Positions 17,243 through 25,974 are shown, numbered from the stretch's first letter. The stretch is 41,465 nt of DNA from Oscillospiraceae bacterium (GCA_015068085.1 SVLF01000021.1:1-41465); one strand, 5' to 3'. The notes: generated by a model not told the origin, from the letters alone. Program-made: numbers and translations.

Positions 17243-18742
17243 TTATGCCGGCATGAGCTCAAGAAGAACTACTGCGTTATTTTCCATTGTAAGGCTTAAG
17301 GTGTTGCTTTCCGGTGAAACTGTTCCTGCGTCTTCTGCTTGGAGTGCACCTGCACGTCTTATTTCTTCCTTGATTTCTTCGCTTGCATCCTGAGGTCTTC
17401 CAAGCTCACAGAACTTGGTGTAGCAGTTTGCATGCGTTTTGTCGATGACGTATTTGGTAACCTTGTATTCCTTATCAAGTCCTTCAAAAACAGTGTCGAA
17501 GGTCTTTTCGGGAAGATTCACGGCAAACGCCGGGTCTGCATAGCAGAGAAGGGCAGAGATATGTCCGTCTGATGTATGTCGTGAGGGCATAATGGAAACT
17601 CTTTCTTCCTGGAGGTCAACGTAGTGGCAGAGCTTTTCATCACCGAGCTTGTTTGCAAGAACGTGTGCATTGAAAATCGGCTTCGGATAAAAGCTCTTTG
17701 AGAAGAAGTTGCGGTGTCCCATAAGGTCCTCTGTAAGGTCGTGCTGACCGGAAAGACAGATCATAAGAAGATCCTGATCAATAACCGATTCGTCATAATA
17801 GGTGAGAAGCTTTGCGTAGTATGCCGAATAAAGCTCGTTCTCGCGGAACTCAAACATCGGGCATTTGTCCATACCGAAATAGCCGTCTGTTGCACCGCCC
17901 CATTCGTCACAGATAAACGGAATGTCCTTAAATCCGCACATATCGGCAATCTTCTTTACGGTAAGTGTGTTGGGGTAGGAATCGTATGCATTGAGCGGAC
18001 GGAGGCCTGCATTTGCTTGAGTGTAGAATGTTCCGTAGGAGTGATAGCTTAAGAAGTCAAACTTCTTGCCGGTTTTCTTAACATAGCGAAGGAAGTGTTC
18101 AAGAAACTCAAAGTGTGTTGGTCCCTCTGAAAGACCGCAGCCGCCGATTCTTATTTTTTTGCTTACCGATGTTACGCCTGCTTCAAAGCCATCATAGAGC
18201 TTGCAATATTCCTCTGCGCGCTCAACGTAGCTCGGTGCATTCTGATAGAAAAATGCAGTGAGATCCGGCTCGTTGTAGCAGTGAATGGGCCATTTTGCAA
18301 CTGTGTCCTCGCCGTAGCGGTCAACAAGGTGCTGCGTATAAACGCGGCAGATTTCCTCCCACTTTGAGTAGTCCGATGCATATGATTTATGGAAATATAC
18401 ATTCTTGTATCTCGGCTTGATAAGCTTGTCATCCTGCTCAGCGGAAAGCCATGGCGGGATAAAGGCATAAACTATCATAAGGTCAAAGCCTTTGGAGAGA
18501 AGATAGTCAATTCTGTAATCGTTTTTGGAAAAATCAAACTGCATCTCGCCGTTTTCATCAAGAGTAACAATCTCTTCAAACATAGAGTAAATGCGCACGG
18601 TTTTTGCCGCGCCGTCCTCGGCAATTTTGTCGAGATAAGCTTTTCCCCAATCATCCTCAATGGCGTTTGTCGGGTGGAAAACTATGTGTCCCCAGAAATT
18701 CTTTAAATCCTTTTCCTTTTGGTTACAAAAAACCTTAATCAT
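17243..18742 (-). CDS. GH39-like glycosidase (beta-xylosidase-type), last gene of uronate operon
   Basis: 499 residues, start ATG at 18742 with AAGGAGAT eight bases upstream. Clan A catalytic residues: acid/base Glu158 in YNEPDL and nucleophile Glu280 in CDEWGG. The C-terminal stretch resembling CYTKFCELGRPQ is typical of the beta-sandwich part of GH39 beta-xylosidases. No signal peptide. It is paralogous to the gene immediately upstream (shared FHPT.AIED.WG, CLSGQH.L and C-terminal motifs), pointing to tandem duplication followed by divergence. Encoded with glucuronate catabolic enzymes, so it likely removes a neutral sugar or uronic acid from imported oligosaccharides. Xylosidase versus iduronidase-like specificity cannot be read from the sequence. 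Confidence 0.85.
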   Translation of the reverse strand: MIKVFCNQKEKDLKNFWGHIVFHPTNAIEDDWGKAYLDKIAEDGAAKTVRIYSMFEEIVTLDENGEMQFDFSKNDYRIDYLLSKGFDLMIVYAFIPPWLSAEQDDKLIKPRYKNVYFHKSYASDYSKWEEICRVYTQHLVDRYGEDTVAKWPIHCYNEPDLTAFFYQNAPSYVERAEEYCKLYDGFEAGVTSVSKKIRIGGCGLSEGPTHFEFLEHFLRYVKKTGKKFDFLSYHSYGTFYTQANAGLRPLNAYDSYPNTLTVKKIADMCGFKDIPFICDEWGGATDGYFGMDKCPMFEFRENELYSAYYAKLLTYYDESVIDQDLLMICLSGQHDLTEDLMGHRNFFSKSFYPKPIFNAHVLANKLGDEKLCHYVDLQEERVSIMPSRHTSDGHISALLCYADPAFAVNLPEKTFDTVFEGLDKEYKVTKYVIDKTHANCYTKFCELGRPQDASEEIKEEIRRAGALQAEDAGTVSPESNTLSLTMENNAVVLLELMPA

Positions 18743-18766
18743 AATAAAATATCTCCTTAACAGACT

Positions 18767-20320
18767 TTATTTCTTCTTAAACTTTAAAAGTGAAATCGAA
18801 TAATCCGGAAGCTGCATATCAAGCGAAAAATCGCTTCCGGCAAATTCTTCATCCGGATACCAGGGCTTCAGAATACTTGCCTGATTGACTGTTTCTGCCT
18901 CTTGTTGAGAGCAATGCTCCGGACGTCCAAGCTCTTTCCAGGCGGTGTAAGAATTGCAGTTTTCCTTATCAAGGCGATAGTGGGAAACCGTATATTCACC
19001 CTCCGGAAGCTTAACTGCAAGGCGTGTGTTGAGTGTTCCGTTCGGCTTTAAGAGATTTTTGGAATAGTTAAATATTGCAACTGCAACATCACCGTTTTCA
19101 CAGAGAGTCGGAATAACTCCGATTTTATCATCCGCATTGTTTTCAAGAATTGTCTCACCTAACATCGCGGAAAGTGCATATGCATTATAGATGGGAGTTT
19201 TGAAACCGCTTCGAGTTGCGAAGGTGCGTGTGCCAACGAAATCTCCCGGTAAATTGTGCTGACCGGAAAGGCATATCATAAGCGCGGAAAGTGAAACATC
19301 TTTTTTGATGATATCCTCGATAAACGCAAAGTAGTGGGCAGAGAAAACTTCACTGTTGCGATATTCAACAAACGGATGTTTTGCAGTGCCTACAAATCCG
19401 CCGCCGGAGATTTCCCATTCATCCGAAATTATTTCGATGTCGGGAAAACCGCAATCTGCGGCAAGCTTTTTGTAGTTAATCAGCATATCGGTGCAGAAGG
19501 TATGGTCAAGCGTGTTTTTCTTTATGCTGTCGTGCAAATCCCCGTAAGTATGAACAGAATAAAAGTCAAACGCGGTTCCGGTTTTACCGTTTGCGTGGTT
19601 CTTTCCGTTTTTGACGTGAGTAAGAAATTTTTTGATGAACATCGCATCAACAAGAGGCCCATACTCGTCTGTGCGCGGTGCATCGGAAAGAAAAGCAAAG
19701 GCTGCAGAGGGGCCGCCAACGCGGATTTTTTCTGAAACGCCTTTGATTCCTTCGGCAAAGAAATCGTAAAGTTTTATGTATTCGGTTGTAACCTTTTCCC
19801 ATTCTCTGCAATCGCTCATCCAGAATGCATAGAGATTTGGCTCGTTCCAGCAGTGGAAATACCAGCTTGAAACAAGCTCCTCACCGTAGCGTTCGATGAG
19901 ATGCTCTACATACTTTGCGCAGACCTCCTGCCAGAGGCGATAATCGGAGGGGACAGAGGTGAAAAGATGCTTGTTTTTATATCTTGCAAGCTCGGAAATC
20001 AGCGTTTTGTCTTTGGCAATTGCACGCGGCAAGAAATTCATACAAATGAGAAGCTTAAAGCCTTTTGATACCATATAATCAATTCTCTTGTCGGTATCGG
20101 AGAAATCATATAAAAGCTCGCCGTTTTCACCTTCGTACACAATATCCTCAAGCATTGCGTAAATTCTGACCATTTTTGCCGCTCTGTCTGCGGCGACAGA
20201 ATCGAGAATTCTTTGTCCCCAAACATCCTCAATGGCATCTGTTGGATGAAAATGGATGTGGTTCCAGAAATTATTCACCTTTTTTACAGGCTTTTGAGCA
20301 TCGACAAAAACTTTCTTCAT
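18767..20320 (-). CDS. GH39-like glycosidase (beta-xylosidase-type), tandem paralogue
   Basis: 517 residues from ATG 20320. An in-frame ATG at 20332 would directly abut the AAAGGAG ribosome site and is unlikely to be used; the 20320 start leaves a workable spacing. Catalytic candidates are Glu160 in WNEPN and Glu301 in SDEWE. A shared YTAWKELGRP segment near the C-terminus matches GH39 beta-xylosidase-like proteins. No signal peptide. It lies about 20 bases after uxuA and 24 before its paralogue, so all are probably one transcript. The aglycone-side segment after FDFYSVHTYGD differs from the paralogue, suggesting different linkage or substituent preference. Confidence 0.85.
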   Translation of the reverse strand: MKKVFVDAQKPVKKVNNFWNHIHFHPTDAIEDVWGQRILDSVAADRAAKMVRIYAMLEDIVYEGENGELLYDFSDTDKRIDYMVSKGFKLLICMNFLPRAIAKDKTLISELARYKNKHLFTSVPSDYRLWQEVCAKYVEHLIERYGEELVSSWYFHCWNEPNLYAFWMSDCREWEKVTTEYIKLYDFFAEGIKGVSEKIRVGGPSAAFAFLSDAPRTDEYGPLVDAMFIKKFLTHVKNGKNHANGKTGTAFDFYSVHTYGDLHDSIKKNTLDHTFCTDMLINYKKLAADCGFPDIEIISDEWEISGGGFVGTAKHPFVEYRNSEVFSAHYFAFIEDIIKKDVSLSALMICLSGQHNLPGDFVGTRTFATRSGFKTPIYNAYALSAMLGETILENNADDKIGVIPTLCENGDVAVAIFNYSKNLLKPNGTLNTRLAVKLPEGEYTVSHYRLDKENCNSYTAWKELGRPEHCSQQEAETVNQASILKPWYPDEEFAGSDFSLDMQLPDYSISLLKFKKK

Positions 20321-20340
20321 AATCAAGTACATCTCCTTTT

Positions 20341-21282
20341 TTATTTTGTTGCATCAAGTATTCCTTTTAAATATCCTATTGCAAAATATCTTCCGATTGC
20401 GTCATATCCCTGATTTTTCATATCCTCGCCGACCATCGTCGGAACGTGGTCAACGCGAATCGGCACGTCAACTCCGCATTTTCTGTAAATCTTCATAACC
20501 TCTGCCATATCAATTTCGCCGTTGTCGTGATATGTCTCCTGATACGAATTGATATTGCCGCGCGTATTGCGGAAATGAACGAACATAATCTTATCAGCAA
20601 AGCGAGGAATAACTTCATCAAGCTTCTCGCCCATAATGTGATAGGTTGCCTGACACAGCGTTATGCCAAGGCTCGTGCTTTTCACAATGCCGTTTACTGC
20701 ACGGTCGATGTTGTCGGCGCTTGTCATAATCCTTTCTACTCCGCCGAGATCTCTTGGCGGGTCATCGGGGTGGAGGGCAAGCTTTATTCCGTGCTTTTCG
20801 GCATAGGGGAGAACTGCGCGTATAAAATACTCATAATTTGCCCAAAGCTCATCCCTTGTTATTTTAGCTTCAACCGGCTTAAAGTCGTTGATGTCAAAGC
20901 CGGTGACACGCGCCCCGCCGCGTTCCGGAATGTCGTTTTTTGTACGGAACCAGCCGATGTGTGCCATGAAGTTAAAGCAGATGCAGCGGATGTCAAGTGC
21001 ATCCATAATGGGGAACATCTTAATTGCTTTCTCGATGCTCTCATCGCGCTTTTCATCGCCTGCTTTGATGTGGTCGTGAAGCTCGTTTGGCATAGGCTCA
21101 ATGATAACCGGCTTGAGACCGTAATCCATAAAGCCGTCATATACTGTCTGCCAGTGGGATTTATCCGTCAAATCAAAATCTGCAGTTTCCGGGAGACGTA
21201 TAACGCCGTGGGAAACGCCGCTTTGTTTTGCGATATCCCATGTGCTGTCCTTCGGAAATCTGAAATAATCTGTAAGTAACAT
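20341..21282 (-). CDS. uxuA: Mannonate dehydratase
   Basis: 313 residues. UxuA dehydrates D-mannonate to 2-keto-3-deoxy-D-gluconate (Mn-dependent TIM barrel). Visible motifs: LALHPDDPP (His171), ITLCQAT (Cys210), FVHFRN (His236), IRVDHVPT (Asp278) and the C-terminal GRYFAIGYLKG. These four residues line up with the known metal ligands of UxuA. It is shorter than the classical roughly 360-390 residue enzymes, mostly in loops, but all core motifs remain. Its start follows the SDR gene's stop by only a few bases, supporting co-translation in the uronate operon. No sign of decay. Confidence 0.92.
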   Translation of the reverse strand: MLLTDYFRFPKDSTWDIAKQSGVSHGVIRLPETADFDLTDKSHWQTVYDGFMDYGLKPVIIEPMPNELHDHIKAGDEKRDESIEKAIKMFPIMDALDIRCICFNFMAHIGWFRTKNDIPERGGARVTGFDINDFKPVEAKITRDELWANYEYFIRAVLPYAEKHGIKLALHPDDPPRDLGGVERIMTSADNIDRAVNGIVKSTSLGITLCQATYHIMGEKLDEVIPRFADKIMFVHFRNTRGNINSYQETYHDNGEIDMAEVMKIYRKCGVDVPIRVDHVPTMVGEDMKNQGYDAIGRYFAIGYLKGILDATK

Positions 21283-21287
21283 AAGCT

Positions 21288-22136
21288 TTACACCCCGCTT
21301 AAGGTAAGGAATCCGCCGTCAACCGGAACGGTAACGCCTGTTACGAAGGAGGAAGCCTCTTCATCAAGCAGCCAGCGCACGCATCCGCAGATGTCGTCGG
21401 CTTTGCCAAAGCGCTTTGTCGGGGTGTGATTTATAACCTGCTGACCGCGCGCGGTAAGTCCGTCCTCCGGTGTGCCGAGATACTGCTTGCTGCGCTCGTT
21501 CGCGATAAATCCCGGTGCAATTGCGTTGATGCGGATGTTTGCCGGAGCAAAGTATGCCGCAAGAGATTGAGTCATATTCACAACTGCCGCCTTGCTCATT
21601 GCATATGCAAAGCAACGTGTGAGCGGGCAGTAGCTGTTCATGGAAGCAAAGTTAATTATGCTTCCGCCGCCGTCGCGTGCCATGCGCTTTGCAAATGCGC
21701 GGATAGGGAGAACAGAGCCCATTGTGTTGATTTTTATAACGCTCTCAAAGCAGTCCATATCAATGTCGTAGAATCCGCGTGTACCCTCGGGAAGGGTGCC
21801 GTCAATTTCGCGCTCGTCAAACTGAGTGATTGTCGGCATAGCCGCGGTCTGGTTGCCGCCTGCACCGTTTACGAGAAAATCGCATCTGCCAAAGGTTTCA
21901 TAGACCTTGTCTGCAAGCTCCTCTACCTTATCGGCATCGCACACATCGCACGCGAAAATGATGCACTCTCCGCCGGCTTCTTTAACGGCCGCTGCTGTTT
22001 TCTGAAGCTTTTCCTCTGTTCTGCCGACAAGTGCAAGCTTAACTCCGCACTTTGCAAGATCAAGTGCAACTGCAGAGCAGATTGTTCCGCCTGCACCCGT
22101 TATAACTGCAACCTTATCTTTTAAATATGTATTCAT
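21288..22136 (-). CDS. SDR-family D-mannonate oxidoreductase (fructuronate reductase type)
   Basis: 282 residues, short-chain dehydrogenase/reductase fold. The cofactor loop reads TGAGGTICSA (Thr13-Cys20) rather than the usual TGxxxGIG. A similar TGGGGVLCS-type loop is characteristic of the Bacillus YjmF (UxuB) branch. NGAGG, the FASMNSY serine region, the YAMSK catalytic Tyr/Lys motif, and INAIAPGF follow, ending in TVPVDGGF. In this neighbourhood it most likely reduces D-fructuronate to D-mannonate with NAD(P)H, between UxaC and UxuA. It is a different fold from the long-chain UxuB of Escherichia coli. Related family members act on other sugar acids, so the assignment rests partly on context. 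Confidence 0.85.
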   Translation of the reverse strand: MNTYLKDKVAVITGAGGTICSAVALDLAKCGVKLALVGRTEEKLQKTAAAVKEAGGECIIFACDVCDADKVEELADKVYETFGRCDFLVNGAGGNQTAAMPTITQFDEREIDGTLPEGTRGFYDIDMDCFESVIKINTMGSVLPIRAFAKRMARDGGGSIINFASMNSYCPLTRCFAYAMSKAAVVNMTQSLAAYFAPANIRINAIAPGFIANERSKQYLGTPEDGLTARGQQVINHTPTKRFGKADDICGCVRWLLDEEASSFVTGVTVPVDGGFLTLSGV

Positions 22137-22154
22137 TTTTAGTTTCCCTCCTGA

Positions 22155-23069
22155 TTACAGCGCCGTCTGTGTATCGTTCGGATCGCCGTTTATTGCCGCG
22201 TCATATTCCTTTGACCAGTCAAGGTCACGGTACTGCTCACCGCGCGGGTCGGTCTTTATCCAATCCATCAGCATGTCAAGCATCTCGACCGTCCAAGTGT
22301 TGCGGTCAATCTGAGCTGTTGTAAACTTGTTCTGAGAAATCATCTCAAAGCCGAAGTCGTCCTTTACGTGCGTTTTTGCCGCACCTTCAACAACGTCGCC
22401 CACAAGATGGCTCGGAATGAAGAGAACACCGCCGCCTGCACCGAAAACAACGTCACCCGGAAGGCAGACTGCACCGCCGAAGTTTGTAACGCTGTTAAAG
22501 CTCTTCATAACGAATTCACGAATAGGAGTCGGGTCAATTCCGCGGTAATATACCTGAACATCCGGAACCTGCTTCATCTGCTCAACGTCACGGATTCCGC
22601 CCCATACAACAGCACCGCCGTTTTTCGTGCGTGTCTTTATCGCGGTAGTAAGGTTTCCGCCGAGGAAGGTGCCCTTGTATATCTTGTCGTACATATCAAC
22701 TACAACGACATCGCGCTCAACGAGAGTATCAACAACCCACTGGTTGTAATTTCCGGCTCTGCCCTCAGCCGCGCCGCGCGCGAACATAACGTCATGCAAA
22801 TCCGGACGTGTCGGGCAGTAGCTGCAGGTTACCGCGCGTCCGATAAGCTTTCTTCCGTCATCGTGGAGAACCTTCAGCGGATTTTCACCGCCGCCGACAA
22901 ACTGGTTTTCATAGCCCAGAACATAAATCGGCTTCCAGACCTCTTCAAGCGTCATTTTGTAAAGCGCGTCGAGGTGCTTGTCGGGAACCTTCGGACGTCC
23001 GTCCGGGAAACGCTCGCCCTTCCACAGGGGAGTAAGCTCAATGATTTCGTCTCTGTCGTTAAAATGCAT
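22155..23069 (-). CDS. RraA-like protein (pyruvate-aldolase superfamily), translationally coupled to uxaC
   Basis: 304 residues. The RraA / HMG-CHA aldolase fold is indicated by GGNLTTAIKTRTKNGG followed by VVWGGIRD (Arg160-Asp161) and PGDVVFGAGGGVLFIP. It is longer than the roughly 160-residue RraA core, with N- and C-terminal extensions. Its ribosome site AGGAGGT lies inside the last codons of uxaC and its ATG comes one base after the uxaC stop, so translation is coupled. Aldolase members of this superfamily cleave 4-hydroxy-4-methyl- or 4-carboxy-type oxo acids to pyruvate. With uronate genes and no KDG kinase or KDPG aldolase in view, cleavage of a keto-deoxy sugar acid is an attractive but untested role. 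A role as an RNase E inhibitor is unlikely. Confidence 0.75.
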   Translation of the reverse strand: MHFNDRDEIIELTPLWKGERFPDGRPKVPDKHLDALYKMTLEEVWKPIYVLGYENQFVGGGENPLKVLHDDGRKLIGRAVTCSYCPTRPDLHDVMFARGAAEGRAGNYNQWVVDTLVERDVVVVDMYDKIYKGTFLGGNLTTAIKTRTKNGGAVVWGGIRDVEQMKQVPDVQVYYRGIDPTPIREFVMKSFNSVTNFGGAVCLPGDVVFGAGGGVLFIPSHLVGDVVEGAAKTHVKDDFGFEMISQNKFTTAQIDRNTWTVEMLDMLMDWIKTDPRGEQYRDLDWSKEYDAAINGDPNDTQTAL

Positions 23070-23070
23070 T

Positions 23071-24423
23071 TTAGTTACCTCCTAAAAGTCTTTTTGCGTT
23101 TTTATAGCATATTCTTGAAACTGTGTCTGCAAGAAGGTTAAAATCCTCCGGCAGTCTGTTTTTGCTTACTTTATCGGAAATCCACTCGCAAAGCACGCGT
23201 CTGAAATAGTCGTGGCGGACAAAGGAAAGAAGCGAGCGGGAATCGGTCGTCATACCGATAAAACTTGAAAGCACGCTGTGGCACATGAAATTATCAAGCA
23301 TATCGCAAATGCCCTGGTAATGATCGCACCACCACCATGCCGGTCCCTGGCTTACAAACGCCTCCTCACCGTCTTTGGAGTATGAACCGCAAAGAGTTGC
23401 CATAACAGCATTGTCAGCGGGGTTAAGCGTGAAGAGAAGAATGCGCGGAAGTCCGTATTCGCCCTTTTCCGCAGAATCAAGAAGCGTGGTGAGTGCTGTA
23501 ACGTCAGCGCAGCTTCCCGCGGCGGCATATCCACCTGCAGCGCCGGCAAGGGTGCGCAATCTTGTGCTTGTGCTGCGCTGTGCTCCGATGTGAAGCTGTA
23601 CGGTAAAGCCGTGCTTTGCATACAACGCGAACAAGGCTTTTAAAACATATGAGCGGAGGAATGAGGCATCACTGTGGCAAAGCTTATCGCCATGCAAAAG
23701 AGCAGCAAAGCGCTTTTCGTTTGCGCCGTCATCATCGGCATAATCAAAGCCGTTATCAAGTGCATGGTCTGAAAATATACATCCTGTATTCTTGAAAGCG
23801 GCAAGTCTTATATCTATGGCATCAAGATAGCTTTGAAGTGTAGATATACCTGTTTTTGTAAGCTCTTCAAGCTTTGTGATAAGCTCCGGTGCGGGGGAAA
23901 GTAAATCGTCTCCGCGAAGTGACGGGCACAGTCCCGATGCCGTATTAAAAGGGGACAGGTCATCGCAGAGGGAAGCGCAAGGCGCACTGTATTCGATATT
24001 GAATTTCCCGAGAATGTCGCGTGCGCTCATTCCGGAAAGGCGGTGGTTAAGCTCGTCCCAGACCTCCTTTGCATTCGTGAGAGGCAAAAGCTCAAAATCA
24101 AAAACGGTTCGCATCTCCATTATTGACCAGTCAAAGAGCGGGTTCCCGATAAGACGGGGCAGGGAAGCATACCACTTTTCAAACTTCTCGAAATCGCTTG
24201 CATCGCCTGTTATGTATTTTTCCGGAATTCCCAGAATCCTCATTGCGCGGTGCTTGTATGGGTCAGATGTAACCCAAAGCTTTGCGATGTTTTCGGGTTT
24301 TATGTTTTTTGAAATGTCGCCTACCGGTAAATGATTGTGATAATCAATTATCGGAAGGTCACGAGCAACCTCGCTGTAAAGCTTTTTTGCAAGCGGAGTT
24401 GTAAGTAAAAAATCAGTGTTCAT
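23071..24423 (-). CDS. uxaC: Uronate (glucuronate) isomerase, divergent
   Basis: 450 residues, amidohydrolase-superfamily enzyme interconverting D-glucuronate/D-fructuronate (and galacturonate/tagaturonate). Present: DYHNHL (His29, His31), GIPEKYITGD, VQLHIGAQRS, GPAWWWCDH, GMTTDSRSLLSFVRHDYFRR. The usual mid-protein CTTDDP-to-FRPD segment is replaced by a divergent stretch around residues 145-165 (APCASLCDDL, later CPSLRGDD), retaining only parts of the motif. GGAGG (24433-24429) precedes the ATG at 24423. First gene of the six-gene minus-strand operon, divergent from an AraC regulator. Family assignment is firm; catalytic efficiency with the altered loop is uncertain. Confidence 0.9.
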   Translation of the reverse strand: MNTDFLLTTPLAKKLYSEVARDLPIIDYHNHLPVGDISKNIKPENIAKLWVTSDPYKHRAMRILGIPEKYITGDASDFEKFEKWYASLPRLIGNPLFDWSIMEMRTVFDFELLPLTNAKEVWDELNHRLSGMSARDILGKFNIEYSAPCASLCDDLSPFNTASGLCPSLRGDDLLSPAPELITKLEELTKTGISTLQSYLDAIDIRLAAFKNTGCIFSDHALDNGFDYADDDGANEKRFAALLHGDKLCHSDASFLRSYVLKALFALYAKHGFTVQLHIGAQRSTSTRLRTLAGAAGGYAAAGSCADVTALTTLLDSAEKGEYGLPRILLFTLNPADNAVMATLCGSYSKDGEEAFVSQGPAWWWCDHYQGICDMLDNFMCHSVLSSFIGMTTDSRSLLSFVRHDYFRRVLCEWISDKVSKNRLPEDFNLLADTVSRICYKNAKRLLGGN

Positions 24424-24468
24424 TTAAAGCCTCCGTTCTGAAAATTAATTTTTTTTAAAAAATATGAT

Positions 24469-24497
24469 TTGACTTTGCTTTATATATGTTATATAAT
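24469..24497 (+). promoter_or_regulatory. Sigma-A-type promoter of the AraC regulator opposite uxaC
   Basis: TTGACT, a 17-base spacer, then perfect TATAAT (24492-24497) in the 153-base gap between uxaC and the AraC gene. No convincing promoter for uxaC was found on the other strand, which would fit activator dependence. Confidence 0.8.
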
Positions 24498-24522
24498 CAT
24501 TTTAGTGCATAAAAAACGGAGA

Positions 24523-24541
24523 GTAAATTCGCTATATTTAC
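24523..24541. promoter_or_regulatory. Candidate operator in the uxaC/AraC intergenic region
   Basis: Inverted repeat GTAAAT-N7-ATTTAC just downstream of the AraC promoter's -10. Size and position would suit a regulator-binding site, possibly autoregulatory, but it is AT-rich and could occur by chance. Confidence 0.35.
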
Positions 24542-24576
24542 AAAAAAGTTCGATTTTTTAACATGAGGTGAGTGCG

Positions 24577-25371
24577 TTGAAGTATGTTGAGCTTCCGATT
24601 GAGCAGATGCTTCCGAGAATTATCGATGCGCGTGAGTTTCAGTATCGGCACAAAAATCCGATAAAGCGCAAGCGAATAACGTATGTTTACGAGCTTGGTT
24701 TCTATCTCGGCGGAGACGGACGTATATTCATTGAGGACGAAGCGTATCCCGTGCATTACGGAGACATACGCTTTTCCAAGCCCGGAACGCAATTAAACAG
24801 TGCGCCGAAATATAAGTGCTATACCCTTGTGTTTGATTTCGGGGAAAACAATGTGGTATACGAAAATCAGATACTTGATAACATTCCGCCGTATTTTTCA
24901 ACGCGCGGAGAGACTGCTCACCTGTTTGAGGAGATAATACGCTGCTGTCGAAGTAACGATGCTTCCGAAAAGCTTCATTGCAATGCGCTTCTGATGCAGC
25001 TTATCTTCGAGCTTTTCCATTCACTTCATTCAAAAAAAAAATATTCCGATGCAGTAAGGCTATGTATCGGATATATGGAAGAAAACTATAAAGAGGGAAT
25101 AACGCTTGAAAAGCTCGGAGAGCTTTCCGGATATTCGCATATCCATATAATGCGCCTTTTCCGACAGGAAACGGGGCAGACGCCACATGAATGGCTTACC
25201 GGAATTCGCATAAACCGTGCCAAAAACCTTCTCAGTGACAGCAACCTGACTCTTGAGGAAATTGCAGATGAGTGCGGATTTCGCTCTCCGTCCCATTTTA
25301 AAATACTTTTCAAAAAGCTTTGCGGCTTCACTCCCGGCACCTATCGCAAAAACACCAGCGGGATATATTAG
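24577..25371 (+). CDS. AraC-family regulator, probably of the uronate operon
   Basis: 264 residues if initiated at TTG 24577, preferred because GAGGTGA (24565-24571) is six bases upstream; GTG 24568 would overlap that site and add three residues. N-terminal cupin sensor (YELGFYLGGDGRIFIEDEAYPVHYGD) and C-terminal double helix-turn-helix: ITLEKLGELSGYSHIHIMRLF and LTLEEIADECGFRSPSHFKILF, ending in the CGFTPGTYR motif. Divergent from uxaC across 153 bases, so it most likely activates the uronate/GH39 operon on sensing a uronate or oligosaccharide. It is distinct from the AraC genes at 1-641 and 26520. Confidence 0.88.
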   Translation: MKYVELPIEQMLPRIIDAREFQYRHKNPIKRKRITYVYELGFYLGGDGRIFIEDEAYPVHYGDIRFSKPGTQLNSAPKYKCYTLVFDFGENNVVYENQILDNIPPYFSTRGETAHLFEEIIRCCRSNDASEKLHCNALLMQLIFELFHSLHSKKKYSDAVRLCIGYMEENYKEGITLEKLGELSGYSHIHIMRLFRQETGQTPHEWLTGIRINRAKNLLSDSNLTLEEIADECGFRSPSHFKILFKKLCGFTPGTYRKNTSGIY

Positions 25372-25427
25372 AAACCCTAAGGATAAGAGTATACTTAGCT
25401 TTATAGCATGGCTTTTATGTAAAGAAC

Positions 25428-25457
25428 TTGATTTTATATGCAATCAGGTGGTATAAT
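25428..25457 (+). promoter_or_regulatory. Promoter of the DUF3990 module
   Basis: TTGATT, an 18-base spacer and TGGTATAAT, an extended -10 with perfect TATAAT, 29 bases before the start codon. A strong separate promoter fits an independent toxin-type module. Confidence 0.7.
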
Positions 25458-25485
25458 GATATTAAAGATATAAGGAGGTCGTGTT

Positions 25486-25974
25486 GTGATTTGTTACCAT
25501 GGCAGTGATGTTCTTGTCGATGTTCCGAAAATTTTTGAGGCAGCGCGTCCGTTGGATTTCGGCGGTGGTTTTTATGTAACTACAAGTCGATATCAAGCAA
25601 ATAAATGGGCAGTTAAGGTTTGTTATCGAAATAACAGCAGAATTAAATATGTCAGTAGATATGACTTTGATATCGAAAGAGCAAAGCGGGATCTTGTGGT
25701 TATTCAATTCGCTGTTGCAGATGAAAAATGGCTTGATTTTATTTGTAAGAACAGGAGCGGGCAGCAAACAGGGAGTTATGATATAGTTATCGGCCCGGTT
25801 GCAGATGATAAGGTTTACAGAGTTGTTGTTGAGTATGAAAATGGGGATGTGGATAAGCAAACGGCACTGAAAAAGCTTAAAACCGAAAACTTGTGTGATC
25901 AGATTTTGTTTCATACTGACAAGTCGCTTGAATATTTGAAATATCTTGATACGGAGGAATTTGACAATGAATGA
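25486..25974 (+). CDS. DUF3990 protein, ADP-ribosyltransferase-like putative toxin
   Basis: 162 residues from GTG 25486, with AAGGAGGT seven bases upstream. It matches DUF3990: CYHGSD (His5), DFGGGFYVTTSRYQANKWA (Tyr30), the NR..YDIVIGPVADDKVY block, and DQILFHTDKSLEYL (Gln139). These positions suggest a His-Tyr-Gln variant of the ADP-ribosyltransferase active site. DUF3990 genes typically lie beside small DUF3791-type genes and are thought to be toxins; the target is unknown. No signal peptide or membrane segment, so it would act inside the producing cell. It overlaps the next gene by 8 bases. Unlike its neighbours it has no link to glycan use. Confidence 0.85.
   Translation: MICYHGSDVLVDVPKIFEAARPLDFGGGFYVTTSRYQANKWAVKVCYRNNSRIKYVSRYDFDIERAKRDLVVIQFAVADEKWLDFICKNRSGQQTGSYDIVIGPVADDKVYRVVVEYENGDVDKQTALKKLKTENLCDQILFHTDKSLEYLKYLDTEEFDNE

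Noticed and set aside
20446-22124. Long plus-strand open frames opposite uxuA and the SDR gene
   Set aside because: Cys/Ile-rich composition with no domain and no ribosome site; both minus-strand genes are recognisable enzymes.
24440-24470. Possible uxaC promoter on the minus strand
   Set aside because: The area is AT-rich and offers several TATA-like hexamers but no -35 at a proper distance; I could not choose one.
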